A stretch of DNA of 41,146 nt from Tautonia sociabilis (GTDB lineage Bacteria; Planctomycetota; Planctomycetia; Isosphaerales; Isosphaeraceae): contig NZ_RYZH01000055.1 in NCBI RefSeq assembly GCF_003977685.1, positions 1 to 41,146 of the forward strand, given 5' to 3'. Made by a program: the position numbers and the translations under genes. This document shows positions 8,269 through 16,379 of this stretch, in pieces. A model generated the notes under the pieces. The model did not search any database. It was not told the DNA's origin and was given only the letters and a program-made list of their open reading frames with translations. The first letter of the stretch is position 1; every line of letters begins with the position of its first letter.

Positions 8269-10164
8269 ATGAGCAGTCTGCTGAGCAGGATGCGGGCCTG
8301 GGGGGCCGATCGGCTGGAGGACCTGCTCGACGTCCGGTCGAAGTACCTGGCGACGGCCTACGGGGTCAGCGTGGCGGTCCACCTGGCGATCCTCGGCCTG
8401 CTGACGATCGCCGGGGTGCTCATGGGCCGGGAGGTGGCCCGGACGATCGAGGCGAGCGTGGTCGACACCGCCCTGCCGGAGCTGGAGCGGATCGACGCGA
8501 CCGAGCTGCTCGAGACGGATCAGGAGGCGACGCTCGAACCGATCCTGGCGAGGTCGGCGCCCCGGTTCTCTCCCCGGATCGTCGAGGACATCGTCGAGCC
8601 GGACCCGGAGCTGCAGATCGACCCGCTCTCGCTGTCCCCTTCGCTGTTGCTGCCCGCCTCGACCACCCTGAGCACCCGGGTGCAGTTGCGGGGAGACGGG
8701 GCCGAGCACGTCGAGGGGGTGGAGGGGGCGGTCGACCGCCTGGCGCTGGAGATCCTCCGGCAACTGGAGAAGGGGCGCACGCTGGTCGTCTGGATCTTCG
8801 ACGCCTCGGGCAGCCTCCAGTCGGAGCGAGAGCGGCTGGCCGGGCACATCGGCCGGGTGTATGAGAACGTCCTGGGCCGGCCGGAGGGGGCGGCGGCGGC
8901 AAATGGCGGGCTGCTGACGATGGTCGTCGCCTTCGGCTCGGGCCGCAAGGCGATGCTGGAGGAGCCGACCGAGGACACCTCGGCCATCGCCGACGCGGTG
9001 CTCGCCGTGCCGCTGGACGAGTCGGGCGAGGAGTCGACGTTTCAAACGGTCGCCGACGTGGCCCGGCGCTGGGGATCGTTCTCCCGGGAGAAGCAGCGGT
9101 ACCGGACGATGGCGATCGTCGTCACCGACGAGGTCGGCGACGACGAGGAGAAGCTCGAAGGGGCGATCGCCGCGGCCCGAAGCGCGGAGATGCCCGTCTT
9201 CGTGCTCGGCTCCTCGGCCCTCTTCGGCCGGGTCGAAGGCTACATGGACTACACCGACCCGAAGACGGGCCGCTTCTACCGCCGGCTCCCCGTCCGCCAG
9301 GGGCCGGAGAGCGCGGCCCTGGAGCAGATCCGCCTGCCCTTCTGGTACGGCGGGCCGCAGTACGCCGAGCTGGACGCCGGCTTCGGCCCCTATGGCCTCA
9401 GCCGATTGGCCGCCTCGACCGGGGGCATCTACTTCATCACCCGCCTGGGGGAGAACCGCCCGAGCTTCAACCCGGCCGGGATGCGGGAATACCGCCCCGA
9501 CTGGGTCAGCGCCGCCCAGTACCGAGCGGCCGTCTCGAGAAGCCCACTGCGGTCGGCCGTCCTGGAGGCGGCGCGGATCACCCAGCAGAACCTGCCGGGC
9601 CAGCCGTCGCTGACCTTCCCGGCGGCCGGCACCCCCGAGTTCAAGGAGGCGATGGAGCGCAACCAGCAGATCGTGGCCCGAGTGACCTACACCGTGGAGG
9701 AGGCCCTGGGGCCGATCGAGGCCGCCTCGGAGTACCGCGACCGCGAGACCTCGCGCCGCTGGCAGGCGAACTATGATCTGATCAGGGCCCGGCTGCTGGC
9801 GATGAAGATCCGCTGCTACGAGTTCAACTGGGCCTGCGCCCAGATGAAGGTCAACCCGCTGACCTTCTCCAACGAGAAGTCCAACGCCTGGCGGCTGGAG
9901 CCCGACCCCGAGATCCACTACAGCCGGGGAGCCCAGCGGGCCGGCGAGGAGGCCAGGGAGTTGCTGGAACGCGTCGTCACCGAGCACCGGGGCACCCCCT
10001 GGGCCCTCCTGGCCCAGCGCGAGCTGCGCGACCCGTTCGGGTTCAAGTGGGTGGAAACCTACGTGCCCCCGCCTCCCCCGCGGCGCGACGACGGCGGCAA
10101 CGCCGCCCGCAAGAAGGCCCGGCCGCGCGGAGAGGCGCCGGCGGCTCCCGCGCCGAAGTTGTAG
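8269..10164 (+). CDS. Membrane-anchored vWA domain protein, TonB-like N-terminal helix (copy 1)
   Basis: A 631-residue protein with one N-terminal membrane helix (about residues 28-52), a linker, and a von Willebrand factor A domain whose MIDAS motif is DASGS at 178-182, with a later TDEVGDD that can provide the remaining metal ligand. The rest is a helical C-terminal region ending in a Lys/Ala/Pro-rich tail. The helix contains Ser34-x3-His38 (GVSVAVHLA), the arrangement seen in TonB and TolA membrane helices. The ATG at 8269 is preferred over an ATG 18 codons upstream because it follows a GGGGGAGCCGGG-type site and removes a charged non-hydrophobic extension. It is clearly paralogous to the next gene (shared helix, vWA core, TGGIYF, SRRWQANYDL) and probably co-transcribed with it. 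Ligand unknown. Confidence 0.82.
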   Translation: MSSLLSRMRAWGADRLEDLLDVRSKYLATAYGVSVAVHLAILGLLTIAGVLMGREVARTIEASVVDTALPELERIDATELLETDQEATLEPILARSAPRFSPRIVEDIVEPDPELQIDPLSLSPSLLLPASTTLSTRVQLRGDGAEHVEGVEGAVDRLALEILRQLEKGRTLVVWIFDASGSLQSERERLAGHIGRVYENVLGRPEGAAAANGGLLTMVVAFGSGRKAMLEEPTEDTSAIADAVLAVPLDESGEESTFQTVADVARRWGSFSREKQRYRTMAIVVTDEVGDDEEKLEGAIAAARSAEMPVFVLGSSALFGRVEGYMDYTDPKTGRFYRRLPVRQGPESAALEQIRLPFWYGGPQYAELDAGFGPYGLSRLAASTGGIYFITRLGENRPSFNPAGMREYRPDWVSAAQYRAAVSRSPLRSAVLEAARITQQNLPGQPSLTFPAAGTPEFKEAMERNQQIVARVTYTVEEALGPIEAASEYRDRETSRRWQANYDLIRARLLAMKIRCYEFNWACAQMKVNPLTFSNEKSNAWRLEPDPEIHYSRGAQRAGEEARELLERVVTEHRGTPWALLAQRELRDPFGFKWVETYVPPPPPRRDDGGNAARKKARPRGEAPAAPAPKL

Positions 10165-10180
10165 GCCGGGCCCCCCGGCC
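10164..10180 (+). terminator. Hairpin overlapping the stop codon of vWA copy 1
   Basis: A 7-bp perfect GC stem (GGCCGGG/CCCGGCC) with a 3-base loop begins at the last base of the TAG stop codon. It may attenuate read-through into the second vWA gene; no T-run follows. Confidence 0.35.
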
Positions 10181-10350
10181 GTATGCTGGGATCGTCGACC
10201 GGGGCCTGTGCCTGCCCGGCTTGCGCTGCGTTCTGCTCCCCATCTGCCGTCGTCGAGGACCGAAGGGCCGTTCCCCCCCCTCCCCCGAGGGGGCCCGAAC
10301 CGAACCAGACCGAACCGGCCCGACGAGTTGCACCCCCCCGGGAGGGCCGC

Positions 10351-12357
10351 ATGAGCTCCTACATCTCCCGCCACGAACCCTCCGAGGAGATGATGACCGC
10401 GGAGACCACCGCCGCCCACCGCGAGCCCGCCCCCGAGCCGGCCAAGGCCGAGGCCCCCCCGGCCAAGAAGAAGCGCCGGCGGCGACGGGGCGCGTTCATC
10501 TGGCGGTGGGACGCGCCGAGCTGGGGCGTCTCCCTGATGGTCCACGCGGCGGTCCTGGCGGCCCTGGCGCTGATGGCCGTCGGCGCCCAAGTGGACGAGG
10601 TCCTCGGCTCGATCGACGCCAGCATGGTCGACACCAGCCTCTCCGAGGAACGCGCCGACGAGCTGGTGAAGATTCTCGCCGATCCGGCCGAGGAGCGCAG
10701 CGAGCTGGCCGTCGGGGACCCGACCAGCACCCTCTCCGCCGGCGGGACGCCGACGGCCACGCCGGCGATCCGGAGCACGACGACCGAGGTGAGCGAGACC
10801 AAGAGCCTGGCCGGGCTGATCGATGTCGCCGTGGCGCCCCCCAGCGCGCTGACGCTGCCGTCGCTGGCCGTGCTGAACCGGGACCTCGCCGGCGGCAACA
10901 AGATCTCCGGCGACCCGGGGCGGGAAACCGCGGAAATCGGCGAGGCGCTCGACCAGATCGCCCGGGAGATCCTCCGGCACCTGGCCAACAGCCGGGTGAC
11001 GGTGCTCTGGATGTTCGATGAGTCGGGCAGCATGAAGGACGACCAGCGGACGATCCGGGACAAGTTCGACCGCGTCGCCAGTGAGCTGAAGCTGCGGGTC
11101 CCCGCCGACCGCCGCGAGGCCGGCGACCTGGAGCACGCCATCATCGGCTTCGGCAAGACGATCCACTTCGAGGCCGTCCCCCCCCGGGCCGACGCGGAGC
11201 AGATCCGCCAGGCGATCGACGCCCTGCCGGTCGACCAGTCGGGCGAGGAGCAGACGATGCAGGCGATCGTCGAGGCCATCTCCCGCTACGGCCGGGCCGT
11301 CGCCAAGGACCGCAAGATCCTGCTGGTGCTGGTCACCGACGAGTCGGGGGACGACGGCAGCCTGGTCGAGCAGGCGAGGCTGGCCCTGGTCAACCGCGGG
11401 GTGACGGCCTACGTGCTCGGCCGCCAGGCGATGTTCGGCTACGACCGGGTCTACCTGCGCTACGTCGACCCCGTGACCAAGGATGTCTACTGGCCCCCCA
11501 TCCGCCGAGGCCCCGAGGCCCCCGGCCTGGAACTGCTGCAGTGGGACGGCCTCTGGACCGAGCGGCACGACGAGCAGCCCTCGGGCCTGGCCCCCTACGA
11601 GCTGGCCCGCCTGGCGTATGAGACGGGCGGCATCTACTTCCTGCTGCCCAACGAGGAGGAGCTGCGCAACCGGCCCCGGGGAGAGAAAGCCTTCGCCGTC
11701 GCCACGCTCAAGGAGTACCTGCCCGACTACGGCCCCCGGGCCGAGTACGCCTCCCGGGTCGCCCAGAGCGAGCTGCGGCGGACGATGAGCGACATCATCC
11801 AGCTCACCGACAAGGACTTCGGCTTCCGCCGCCACTTCCCGGTCGCCCCCCCCGAGCTGGCCAAGGCGATCACCGAGGAACTGCCCAAGGTCGACGTGCA
11901 GCTCCGCGCCCTGTTCGAGTTCGAGAAGCGGCTCCGCGCCCTGGAGCCGGCCCGGGACACCGAGGCCAGCCGCCGCTGGCAGGCCAACTACGACCTGATG
12001 CTGGGCCAGATCGTCGCCTTCCAGGTCAAGGCCTACGAGTACCGCGCCTGCCTCGCCGAGATGGTCGCCCTGGCCAACCAGGGCCGGCTCGTGCCCAAGA
12101 ACCCCCCCATCCCCGGCGAGCGGAGGACCGACTGGGTGATCGACCACTCCGGCAAGAGGAAGGCCCCCCCCGCCGAAACCGACAAGAAGTACGCCGAGGC
12201 CCGCCGGCTGCTCGAACTGGTCTGCGAGCGACACCCCGAAACCCCCTGGGCCGACCTGGCCCGCACCACCCTCGACCGCGGCCTCGGCTGCGACTGGAAC
12301 GAGTGGAGCGTCCACCCCGACTACGACGAGCGCGCCAAGCTCGTGCCGAACTTCTGA
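10351..12357 (+). CDS. Membrane-anchored vWA domain protein, TonB-like N-terminal helix (copy 2)
   Basis: A 668-residue paralogue of the preceding gene. The N-terminus is Ala/Glu/Pro-rich, then a KKKRRRRR cluster precedes a single helix (about 56-78), predicting cytoplasmic N-terminus and periplasmic remainder. The helix carries Ser61-x3-His65 (GVSLMVHAA), matching the S-x3-H pair of copy 1 and of TonB/TolA. The vWA domain has a MIDAS of DESGS at 223-227 and a later TDESGDD. Just after the helix both copies share an [ED]AS[VM]VDT[AS]L motif. The ATG at 10351 follows a GGGAGGG site 4 bases away. The C-terminal helical region (ASRRWQANYDLMLGQ) is conserved between copies. The gene ends before the 45-bp repeat array. 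Function unknown; an energised or mechanically coupled periplasmic adhesion or assembly factor is inference only. Confidence 0.82.
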   Translation: MSSYISRHEPSEEMMTAETTAAHREPAPEPAKAEAPPAKKKRRRRRGAFIWRWDAPSWGVSLMVHAAVLAALALMAVGAQVDEVLGSIDASMVDTSLSEERADELVKILADPAEERSELAVGDPTSTLSAGGTPTATPAIRSTTTEVSETKSLAGLIDVAVAPPSALTLPSLAVLNRDLAGGNKISGDPGRETAEIGEALDQIAREILRHLANSRVTVLWMFDESGSMKDDQRTIRDKFDRVASELKLRVPADRREAGDLEHAIIGFGKTIHFEAVPPRADAEQIRQAIDALPVDQSGEEQTMQAIVEAISRYGRAVAKDRKILLVLVTDESGDDGSLVEQARLALVNRGVTAYVLGRQAMFGYDRVYLRYVDPVTKDVYWPPIRRGPEAPGLELLQWDGLWTERHDEQPSGLAPYELARLAYETGGIYFLLPNEEELRNRPRGEKAFAVATLKEYLPDYGPRAEYASRVAQSELRRTMSDIIQLTDKDFGFRRHFPVAPPELAKAITEELPKVDVQLRALFEFEKRLRALEPARDTEASRRWQANYDLMLGQIVAFQVKAYEYRACLAEMVALANQGRLVPKNPPIPGERRTDWVIDHSGKRKAPPAETDKKYAEARRLLELVCERHPETPWADLARTTLDRGLGCDWNEWSVHPDYDERAKLVPNF

Positions 12358-12904
12358 ACCTGACCCGAGTTCTGAGCCCAACCCAACCCTCCCCGATCGT
12401 CCCCCAGGCGGGACCGGCTCGGCTCTGCAGAGCAGAATTCAGCAGAGCAGAATTCAGCGGAGCGGAATTCAGCAGAGCAGCGTTCTGCAGAGCGGAATTC
12501 AGCGGAGCGGAATTCAGCAGAGCAGCGTTCTGCAGAGCGGAATTCAGCGGAGCGGAATTCAGCAGAGCAGCGTTCTGCAGAGCGGAATTCAGCGGAGCGG
12601 AATTCAGCAGAGCAGCGTTCTGCAGAGCGGAATTCAGCGGAGCGGAATTCAGTAGAGCAGCGTTCTGCAGAGCGGAATTCAGCGGAGCGGAATTCAGCGG
12701 AGCAGCGTTCTGCAGAGCGGAATTCAGCGGAGCGGAATTCAGCAGAGCAGCGTTCTGCAGAGCGGAATTCAGCGGAGCGGAATTCAGCAGAGCAGCGTTC
12801 TGCAGAGCAGAATTCAGCGGAGCGGAATTCAGCAGAGCAGCGTTCTGCAGAGCGGAATTCAGCGGAGCGGCGTTCTGCTCTGCTGAGCTCTGCTCTCTGT
12901 CTGC
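12358..12904. other. Convergent intergenic region filled by a repeat array
   Basis: This spacer lies between the ends of two convergent genes, vWA copy 2 (plus) and the DUF1559 gene (minus). It is almost wholly occupied by the 45-bp array. After the array, 12871-12907 contains sequence complementary to array units and can fold back on them. Confidence 0.7.
12427..12880. repeat. 45-bp tandem array built from three 15-bp subunits
   Basis: Thirty or so 15-bp subunits of the type GCRGAGCRGAATTCA or GCAGAGCAGCGTTCT are arranged as a higher-order 45-bp repeat. The CGTTCT marker falls at 12481 and then every 45 bases to 12841, with a final one at 12871 after loss of one subunit. Each 45-bp unit holds two GAATTC and one CTGCAG palindrome. 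One plus-strand frame reads AEFSG-AEFSR-AAFCR, close to the pentapeptide-repeat pattern, and remains open through the array, but it has no ATG, GTG or TTG between the end of the vWA gene and the array, so translation is doubtful. There are no unique spacers, so it is not a CRISPR array. Confidence 0.95.
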
Positions 12905-12907
12905 TCA
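12871..12907. terminator. Inverted copy of array units at the convergence point
   Basis: GTTCTGCTCTGCTG and the CTCTGCT repeats that follow are the reverse complement of array elements such as CAGAGCAG, so transcripts crossing the array can form a hairpin here. It could end transcription from either convergent gene. No U-tract is present. Confidence 0.35.
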
Positions 12908-13846
12908 GTACCGGTCAGCCGAGATCACCTCGCCGCCGGCCCGGGTCATCAGCGCGGCGAACGTGCCCGGGTCGATCGTCTCCTTGATGAACCGGGCCGA
13001 GCCGTCGGCCATCCCGAGGTGGGCGCCTCCCGGGTGGAAGGCGTAAACAGCGTAGCGGTTCGAGCAGTTGACCATGCACGGCCCCTTGCCCACTCCGGAG
13101 CGGTCGTAGCCCCAGGCGACGAAGACATTCCCCTCGGCCCAGCCGCAGACCAGGACGCTGGTCGAGGTGCTCGTCCCGGCACCCGGCACCGGGCTGGCTC
13201 CCCGGTACAGGAGCGGCCGGCCGGCGCTTTCGAGGAACATCGCCGTGTTCGAGGTCCCGTCTCGGATCTCCTGGATCTTGCGGCGGCCGGAGCTTGAGGT
13301 GCCCTGGAAGACCCCGTCGGTGTTGGGCGGGTCGCCGGGCAGGACGTTGGGGCTGCGCCAGAGGTTCGAGTTGATGCCGGCCCCGGCCGCGTAGTCGGCC
13401 GCGGCGGACGGCCACTTGTCGACCTGGCCGCGGAGCTCCGTCGGGATGCTCGCCGGGAAGAACGGGTTCATCAGCGGCGACTCGGGCGTGCTCGGGCAGA
13501 GGAAGACCGAGAGCGGGTACTGCACGGCCGTGCTGTTGGCCATCACCCGGTAGTGCTCCTGGTGGTTGTAGGCGTCGAACAGGTTGCCCTGCTCGAAGTA
13601 GGGCAGCAGTTGGGCCCCCCAGTAGCGGATCGGGCTGGTCTCGTTGGTCGGGAAGCACTCGTGAGCGGTGTAGAAGTTGTGGCTCGCCAGGCCGAGCTGG
13701 CGCAGGTTGTTGGCGCAGCGGGCGCGCCGGGCCGCCTCTCGGGCCGACTGCACGGCGGGAAGCAACAGGGCGATCAGCACGCCGATGATCGCGATCACCA
13801 CCAGCAGCTCGATCAGCGTGAACCCGCGTTTCGGGGGCAAGGGCAT
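12905..13846 (-). CDS. DUF1559 pseudopilin-like protein with H-X9-DG motif
   Basis: A 313-residue protein of the type greatly expanded in planctomycetes. The N-terminus is a prepilin-type signal (KRGFTLIELLVVIAIIGVLI at residues 6-25) with the expected Gly-Phe cleavage site and Glu at +5, followed by the usual LLPAVQSAREAARRARCANNL helix. The C-terminal family motif is HPGGAHLGMADGS. The start ATG has a GGAG site 9 bases upstream. It lies 73 bp downstream of the cytochrome c peroxidase gene on the same strand and may be co-transcribed. The family is presumed to form or decorate surface fibres via a type IV pilus/type II secretion-like machine; the exact role is unknown. Confidence 0.93.
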   Translation of the reverse strand: MPLPPKRGFTLIELLVVIAIIGVLIALLLPAVQSAREAARRARCANNLRQLGLASHNFYTAHECFPTNETSPIRYWGAQLLPYFEQGNLFDAYNHQEHYRVMANSTAVQYPLSVFLCPSTPESPLMNPFFPASIPTELRGQVDKWPSAAADYAAGAGINSNLWRSPNVLPGDPPNTDGVFQGTSSSGRRKIQEIRDGTSNTAMFLESAGRPLLYRGASPVPGAGTSTSTSVLVCGWAEGNVFVAWGYDRSGVGKGPCMVNCSNRYAVYAFHPGGAHLGMADGSARFIKETIDPGTFAALMTRAGGEVISADRY

Positions 13847-13919
13847 GGTGCGTCTCCGGTTGAAGCAAGGGGAGCGATGAGGGGGGGCCTGGGCACCGGC
13901 GGATCGGCCGGGCGATCGG

Positions 13920-15173
13920 TCAGGGGGGCGGCGGGGCCTGGCCGAGCCGGCCGGGGAGCCGCGGCGGGCGGACCCGGAGCCTCGGCTCGGCCAGGGACTC
14001 GAGAAACGCCCGAAGGTCCGATCGGTCCTGCGCGTTCAGTCCGAGCGGCTTCAGCAGGGGAGACTTGGTCGGGAAGAGCGGGTCGTCCCGCTGGTCCTCC
14101 TTCGGGCGGATCGTGGCCATGCCCGCGTCGTACATGCGGAGCACGCCGTCCAGCTCGAACAGGCCGTTGTGCATGTATGGGGCGGTCGCGGTGACGTTCC
14201 GCAGGCTCGGCGTCCGAAAGCGGCCGACGTCGGCCGGCTCCCCGGTGACGGCGAAGCGGCCCAGGTCCTCCAGCGACCGGCCGTAGTAGCTCAGGCCGAG
14301 GTCGTGGAACTGGCCGTCGCTGAGGGCCGGCCCGTGGTGGCAGTTCAGGCACCGCGCTCGGGTGCGGAAGAGGTCCAGCCCCGAGATGGCGGCGTCGGAA
14401 AGCGCCGCGCGGTCCCCCTTGAGGAAGGCGTCGAACCGGCTCCGGCCGCCGACCAGCGTCCGCTCGAACGCCGCGATCGCCCGGGAGGCCCGGTCGATCG
14501 TCACCCCGCCGGGGCCGAACACCTCGGCGAACGCCTCGCGGTACTCCGGGACGGCGGCCAGGCGGGCGACGATCTCCTCGTCGGCGTGCATCTCCTTCGG
14601 GTTCCGCAAGACGGCCGCAGCCTGCGCCTCGAGCGAACCGGCTCGGCCGTCCCAGAACAGGGCGGGCTGGAACGCGGCGAACAGGACCGAAGGAGCGTTG
14701 CGCCGCAAGGGCTCGCGGTCGTGGCCGAAGGACGTCGTCCGGCCGTCGGCCCAGCCAAGATCCGGGTCGTGGCACGACGCACAGGCGATCTGCCCGCTGC
14801 CCGAGAGCCTCGGGTCGAAGAACAGCAGGCGGCCCAGCTCGACCTTCTCGGCCGTGGTCGGGTTGTCCGGCGGATCGGCCGGCGTCGGCAAGAGCCCCAG
14901 CTCGACCCAGTCGACCCCCTCGTCGACCTCCGGCGTCGGCCAGCCCGACGGCGGGCCCGCGTAGACCTCCCGCAGCCGGGCGATCCGGGCCGCCCGATCC
15001 TCCGGCGCCTCGGCCGGCCGGGGCGCCGGCCGACCCACCCGAGCGACCGCGGTGGACCCGTCGTCCGACCCCCGGCCCGATCGCGGACTTCCCATCAGGG
15101 CGATCGCCGCCGCGACCGCCACCAGCCAACGGAACGACGGCCCGATCGGCCGGCCGGTCGAGGGGGCGGGCAT
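13920..15173 (-). CDS. Di-heme cytochrome c peroxidase (CcpA/MauG family)
   Basis: A 417-residue exported protein with two c-type heme sites, CASCH at 131-135 and CLNCH at 275-279, in a typical cytochrome-c-peroxidase arrangement: LGRLLFFDPRLSGSGQIACASCH at the first heme, FWDGRAGSLEAQA after it, RFRTPSLRNVTATAPYMHNG near the end. It should reduce hydrogen peroxide, or act like MauG, in the periplasm using cytochrome c electrons. Residues 14-30 form a hydrophobic signal segment. I start at the ATG at 15173; an in-frame TTG at 15221 lies inside the operator-like inverted repeat and would put it in the coding sequence. The promoter and operator-like repeat upstream suggest metal or oxidant control. 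The DUF1559 gene follows on the same strand. Confidence 0.9.
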   Translation of the reverse strand: MPAPSTGRPIGPSFRWLVAVAAAIALMGSPRSGRGSDDGSTAVARVGRPAPRPAEAPEDRAARIARLREVYAGPPSGWPTPEVDEGVDWVELGLLPTPADPPDNPTTAEKVELGRLLFFDPRLSGSGQIACASCHDPDLGWADGRTTSFGHDREPLRRNAPSVLFAAFQPALFWDGRAGSLEAQAAAVLRNPKEMHADEEIVARLAAVPEYREAFAEVFGPGGVTIDRASRAIAAFERTLVGGRSRFDAFLKGDRAALSDAAISGLDLFRTRARCLNCHHGPALSDGQFHDLGLSYYGRSLEDLGRFAVTGEPADVGRFRTPSLRNVTATAPYMHNGLFELDGVLRMYDAGMATIRPKEDQRDDPLFPTKSPLLKPLGLNAQDRSDLRAFLESLAEPRLRVRPPRLPGRLGQAPPPP

Positions 15174-15210
15174 GGCGAAGGTCCGTGTCACTGTGCCAGA
15201 AGGAATGAAT

Positions 15211-15227
15211 CTGAGACTCAATCTCAG
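15211..15227. promoter_or_regulatory. Operator-like inverted repeat, Fur-family type
   Basis: CTGAGACTCAATCTCAG is an inverted repeat whose core TGAGACT-C-AATCTCA matches the 7-1-7 layout of Fur/PerR/Zur-family boxes such as TGAGAATnATTCTCA, with one mismatch between half-sites. It lies 12 bases downstream of the -10 box of the peroxidase promoter, at the expected transcription start, where a bound repressor would block transcription. Family assignment is inference from similarity. Confidence 0.5.
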
Positions 15228-15239
15228 CGAGGGACGCCC

Positions 15240-15269
15240 AGCTTACCGATTCCCGAGCCGGAGTGTCAA
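15240..15269 (-). promoter_or_regulatory. Sigma70-like promoter of the cytochrome c peroxidase gene
   Basis: On the minus strand a perfect TTGACA (-35, 15264-15269) and TAAGCT (-10, 15240-15245) are 18 bases apart. The start codon lies about 67 bases downstream, with the operator-like repeat in between. Confidence 0.6.
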
Positions 15270-15472
15270 CGCGCTCACCTCCCTTCACATTCACGGCGTC
15301 GGCGAGGGGGAGGACCATCGCGACGACGACGGCCGGCGCCGGTGTCGGGGGGGGGGAGGATCGGGACAGGGTCGGCCTCGGCCATCGATCGGTTCCCGCC
15401 TGGGGAGGGGCGGCCTCCGTGTCGGGGCCGGCGACGGGAAAGACGCTCCCGGGGGACGGCCGTCCGGGGCGA

Positions 15473-15502
15473 TTGACGACGGTCGGCGGCGGCCGGTACC
15501 AT
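15473..15502 (+). promoter_or_regulatory. Sigma70-like promoter of surE
   Basis: TTGACG at 15473-15478 and TACCAT at 15497-15502 are 18 bases apart and about 100 bases ahead of the surE start codon. Confidence 0.45.
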
Positions 15503-15605
15503 CCAGGTATCCGGATCGTACCCGATCGGCCGGGGGGAGGGAGCCTCCCCGGCTCCAGGATCGGCCCCCCCTGCCCTCCCCTCTCCCGACTCGAGTGCCG
15601 CGACC

Positions 15606-16379
15606 GTGCGCATCCTGCTGACGAACGACGACGGGGTCTATGCCGCCGGATTGCGGGCCTTGCACAAGGAGCTGGCGGCGATCGGCGAGGTGACGGTCAT
15701 CGCCCCGGCGCTGGAGCAGAGCGGCGTCGGGCACTCGATCACGCTGCTCGACCCCCTGATCGTCAAGACGGTGGACGACGTGGACGGCTCGCAGCTCGGG
15801 CTGTCGGTCGAGGGGAGCCCGGCCGACTGCGTGAAGCTCGCCGTGTACGAGCTGCTCGACCGTCCTCCGGACCTGATCGTCTCGGGGATCAACCACGGGG
15901 CGAACGCGGGGATCAACGTGCTGTACTCCGGCACGGTCGCCGCGGCGATCGAGGGGGCCTTCTTCGAGATCACCAGCATCGCCGTCTCGCTTGAATTCGG
16001 CGAACATTTCGACTTCCCCGGTGCCGCCCGCCACGCCCGGCGGGTGATCGAGACGATCCTGGCCCACACGCCCCGGGCCGGCTCCCTGTTCAACGTGAAC
16101 ATCCCCTCGGCCGCCCGGGGAGAGCCGAAGGGGATCAAGGTGGTGCCGATGGGCGTCGGCCGCCACGGCGAGGGGTTCGAGCGCCGCCGGGACCCCCGGG
16201 GCCGCACCTACTACTGGATGACCTACGCCCCCCCCTACCGCCTCGAAGGGGAGGAGAGCGACGTCATCTCCCTGGCCGACGGCTACATCACCGTCACCCC
16301 CTTGCAGTTCGACATGACCCGACACGGCCAGCTCGACGAGGTCCGCTCCTGGGACTGGCCCCCCCTGCACCGAGGCTGA
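15606..16379 (+). CDS. surE: 5'/3'-nucleotidase SurE
   Basis: A 257-residue protein of normal SurE length. The N-terminal MRILLTNDDG contains the metal-binding Asp8-Asp9 pair. It is followed by APALEQSGVGHSIT (metal-site Ser region), VEGSPADCVKLA and VSGINHGANAGINVLYSGTVAAA with the conserved Asn, all standard SurE motifs. SurE removes phosphate from nucleoside 5'- or 3'-monophosphates, and in some species from exopolyphosphate, in the cytoplasm; it is associated with stationary phase and stress survival. Translation starts at a GTG. The gene diverges from the peroxidase gene; the usual partners pcm and rpoS are not next to it. Confidence 0.95.
   Translation: MRILLTNDDGVYAAGLRALHKELAAIGEVTVIAPALEQSGVGHSITLLDPLIVKTVDDVDGSQLGLSVEGSPADCVKLAVYELLDRPPDLIVSGINHGANAGINVLYSGTVAAAIEGAFFEITSIAVSLEFGEHFDFPGAARHARRVIETILAHTPRAGSLFNVNIPSAARGEPKGIKVVPMGVGRHGEGFERRRDPRGRTYYWMTYAPPYRLEGEESDVISLADGYITVTPLQFDMTRHGQLDEVRSWDWPPLHRG

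Larger units (their letters stand above)
15174..15605. other. Divergent promoter region between peroxidase and surE
   Basis: Contains a promoter and operator-like repeat for the peroxidase gene (minus) and a separate promoter for surE (plus), each listed. The part between 15300 and 15460 shows no recognisable gene. Confidence 0.65.

Noticed and set aside
7261..12381. A 1706-residue open frame on the minus strand opposite the phosphodiesterase and vWA genes
   Set aside because: It is antisense to three well-supported genes, has low-complexity composition and no family motif. Long open antisense frames are expected in DNA this GC-rich.
12427..12880. CRISPR array
   Set aside because: The repeats are strictly tandem with no unique spacers, and there are no cas genes in the window.
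15174..15221. Upstream TTG start for the cytochrome c peroxidase
   Set aside because: It would place the start codon inside the operator-like inverted repeat and has no ribosome binding site; the ATG at 15173 gives a normal signal peptide.
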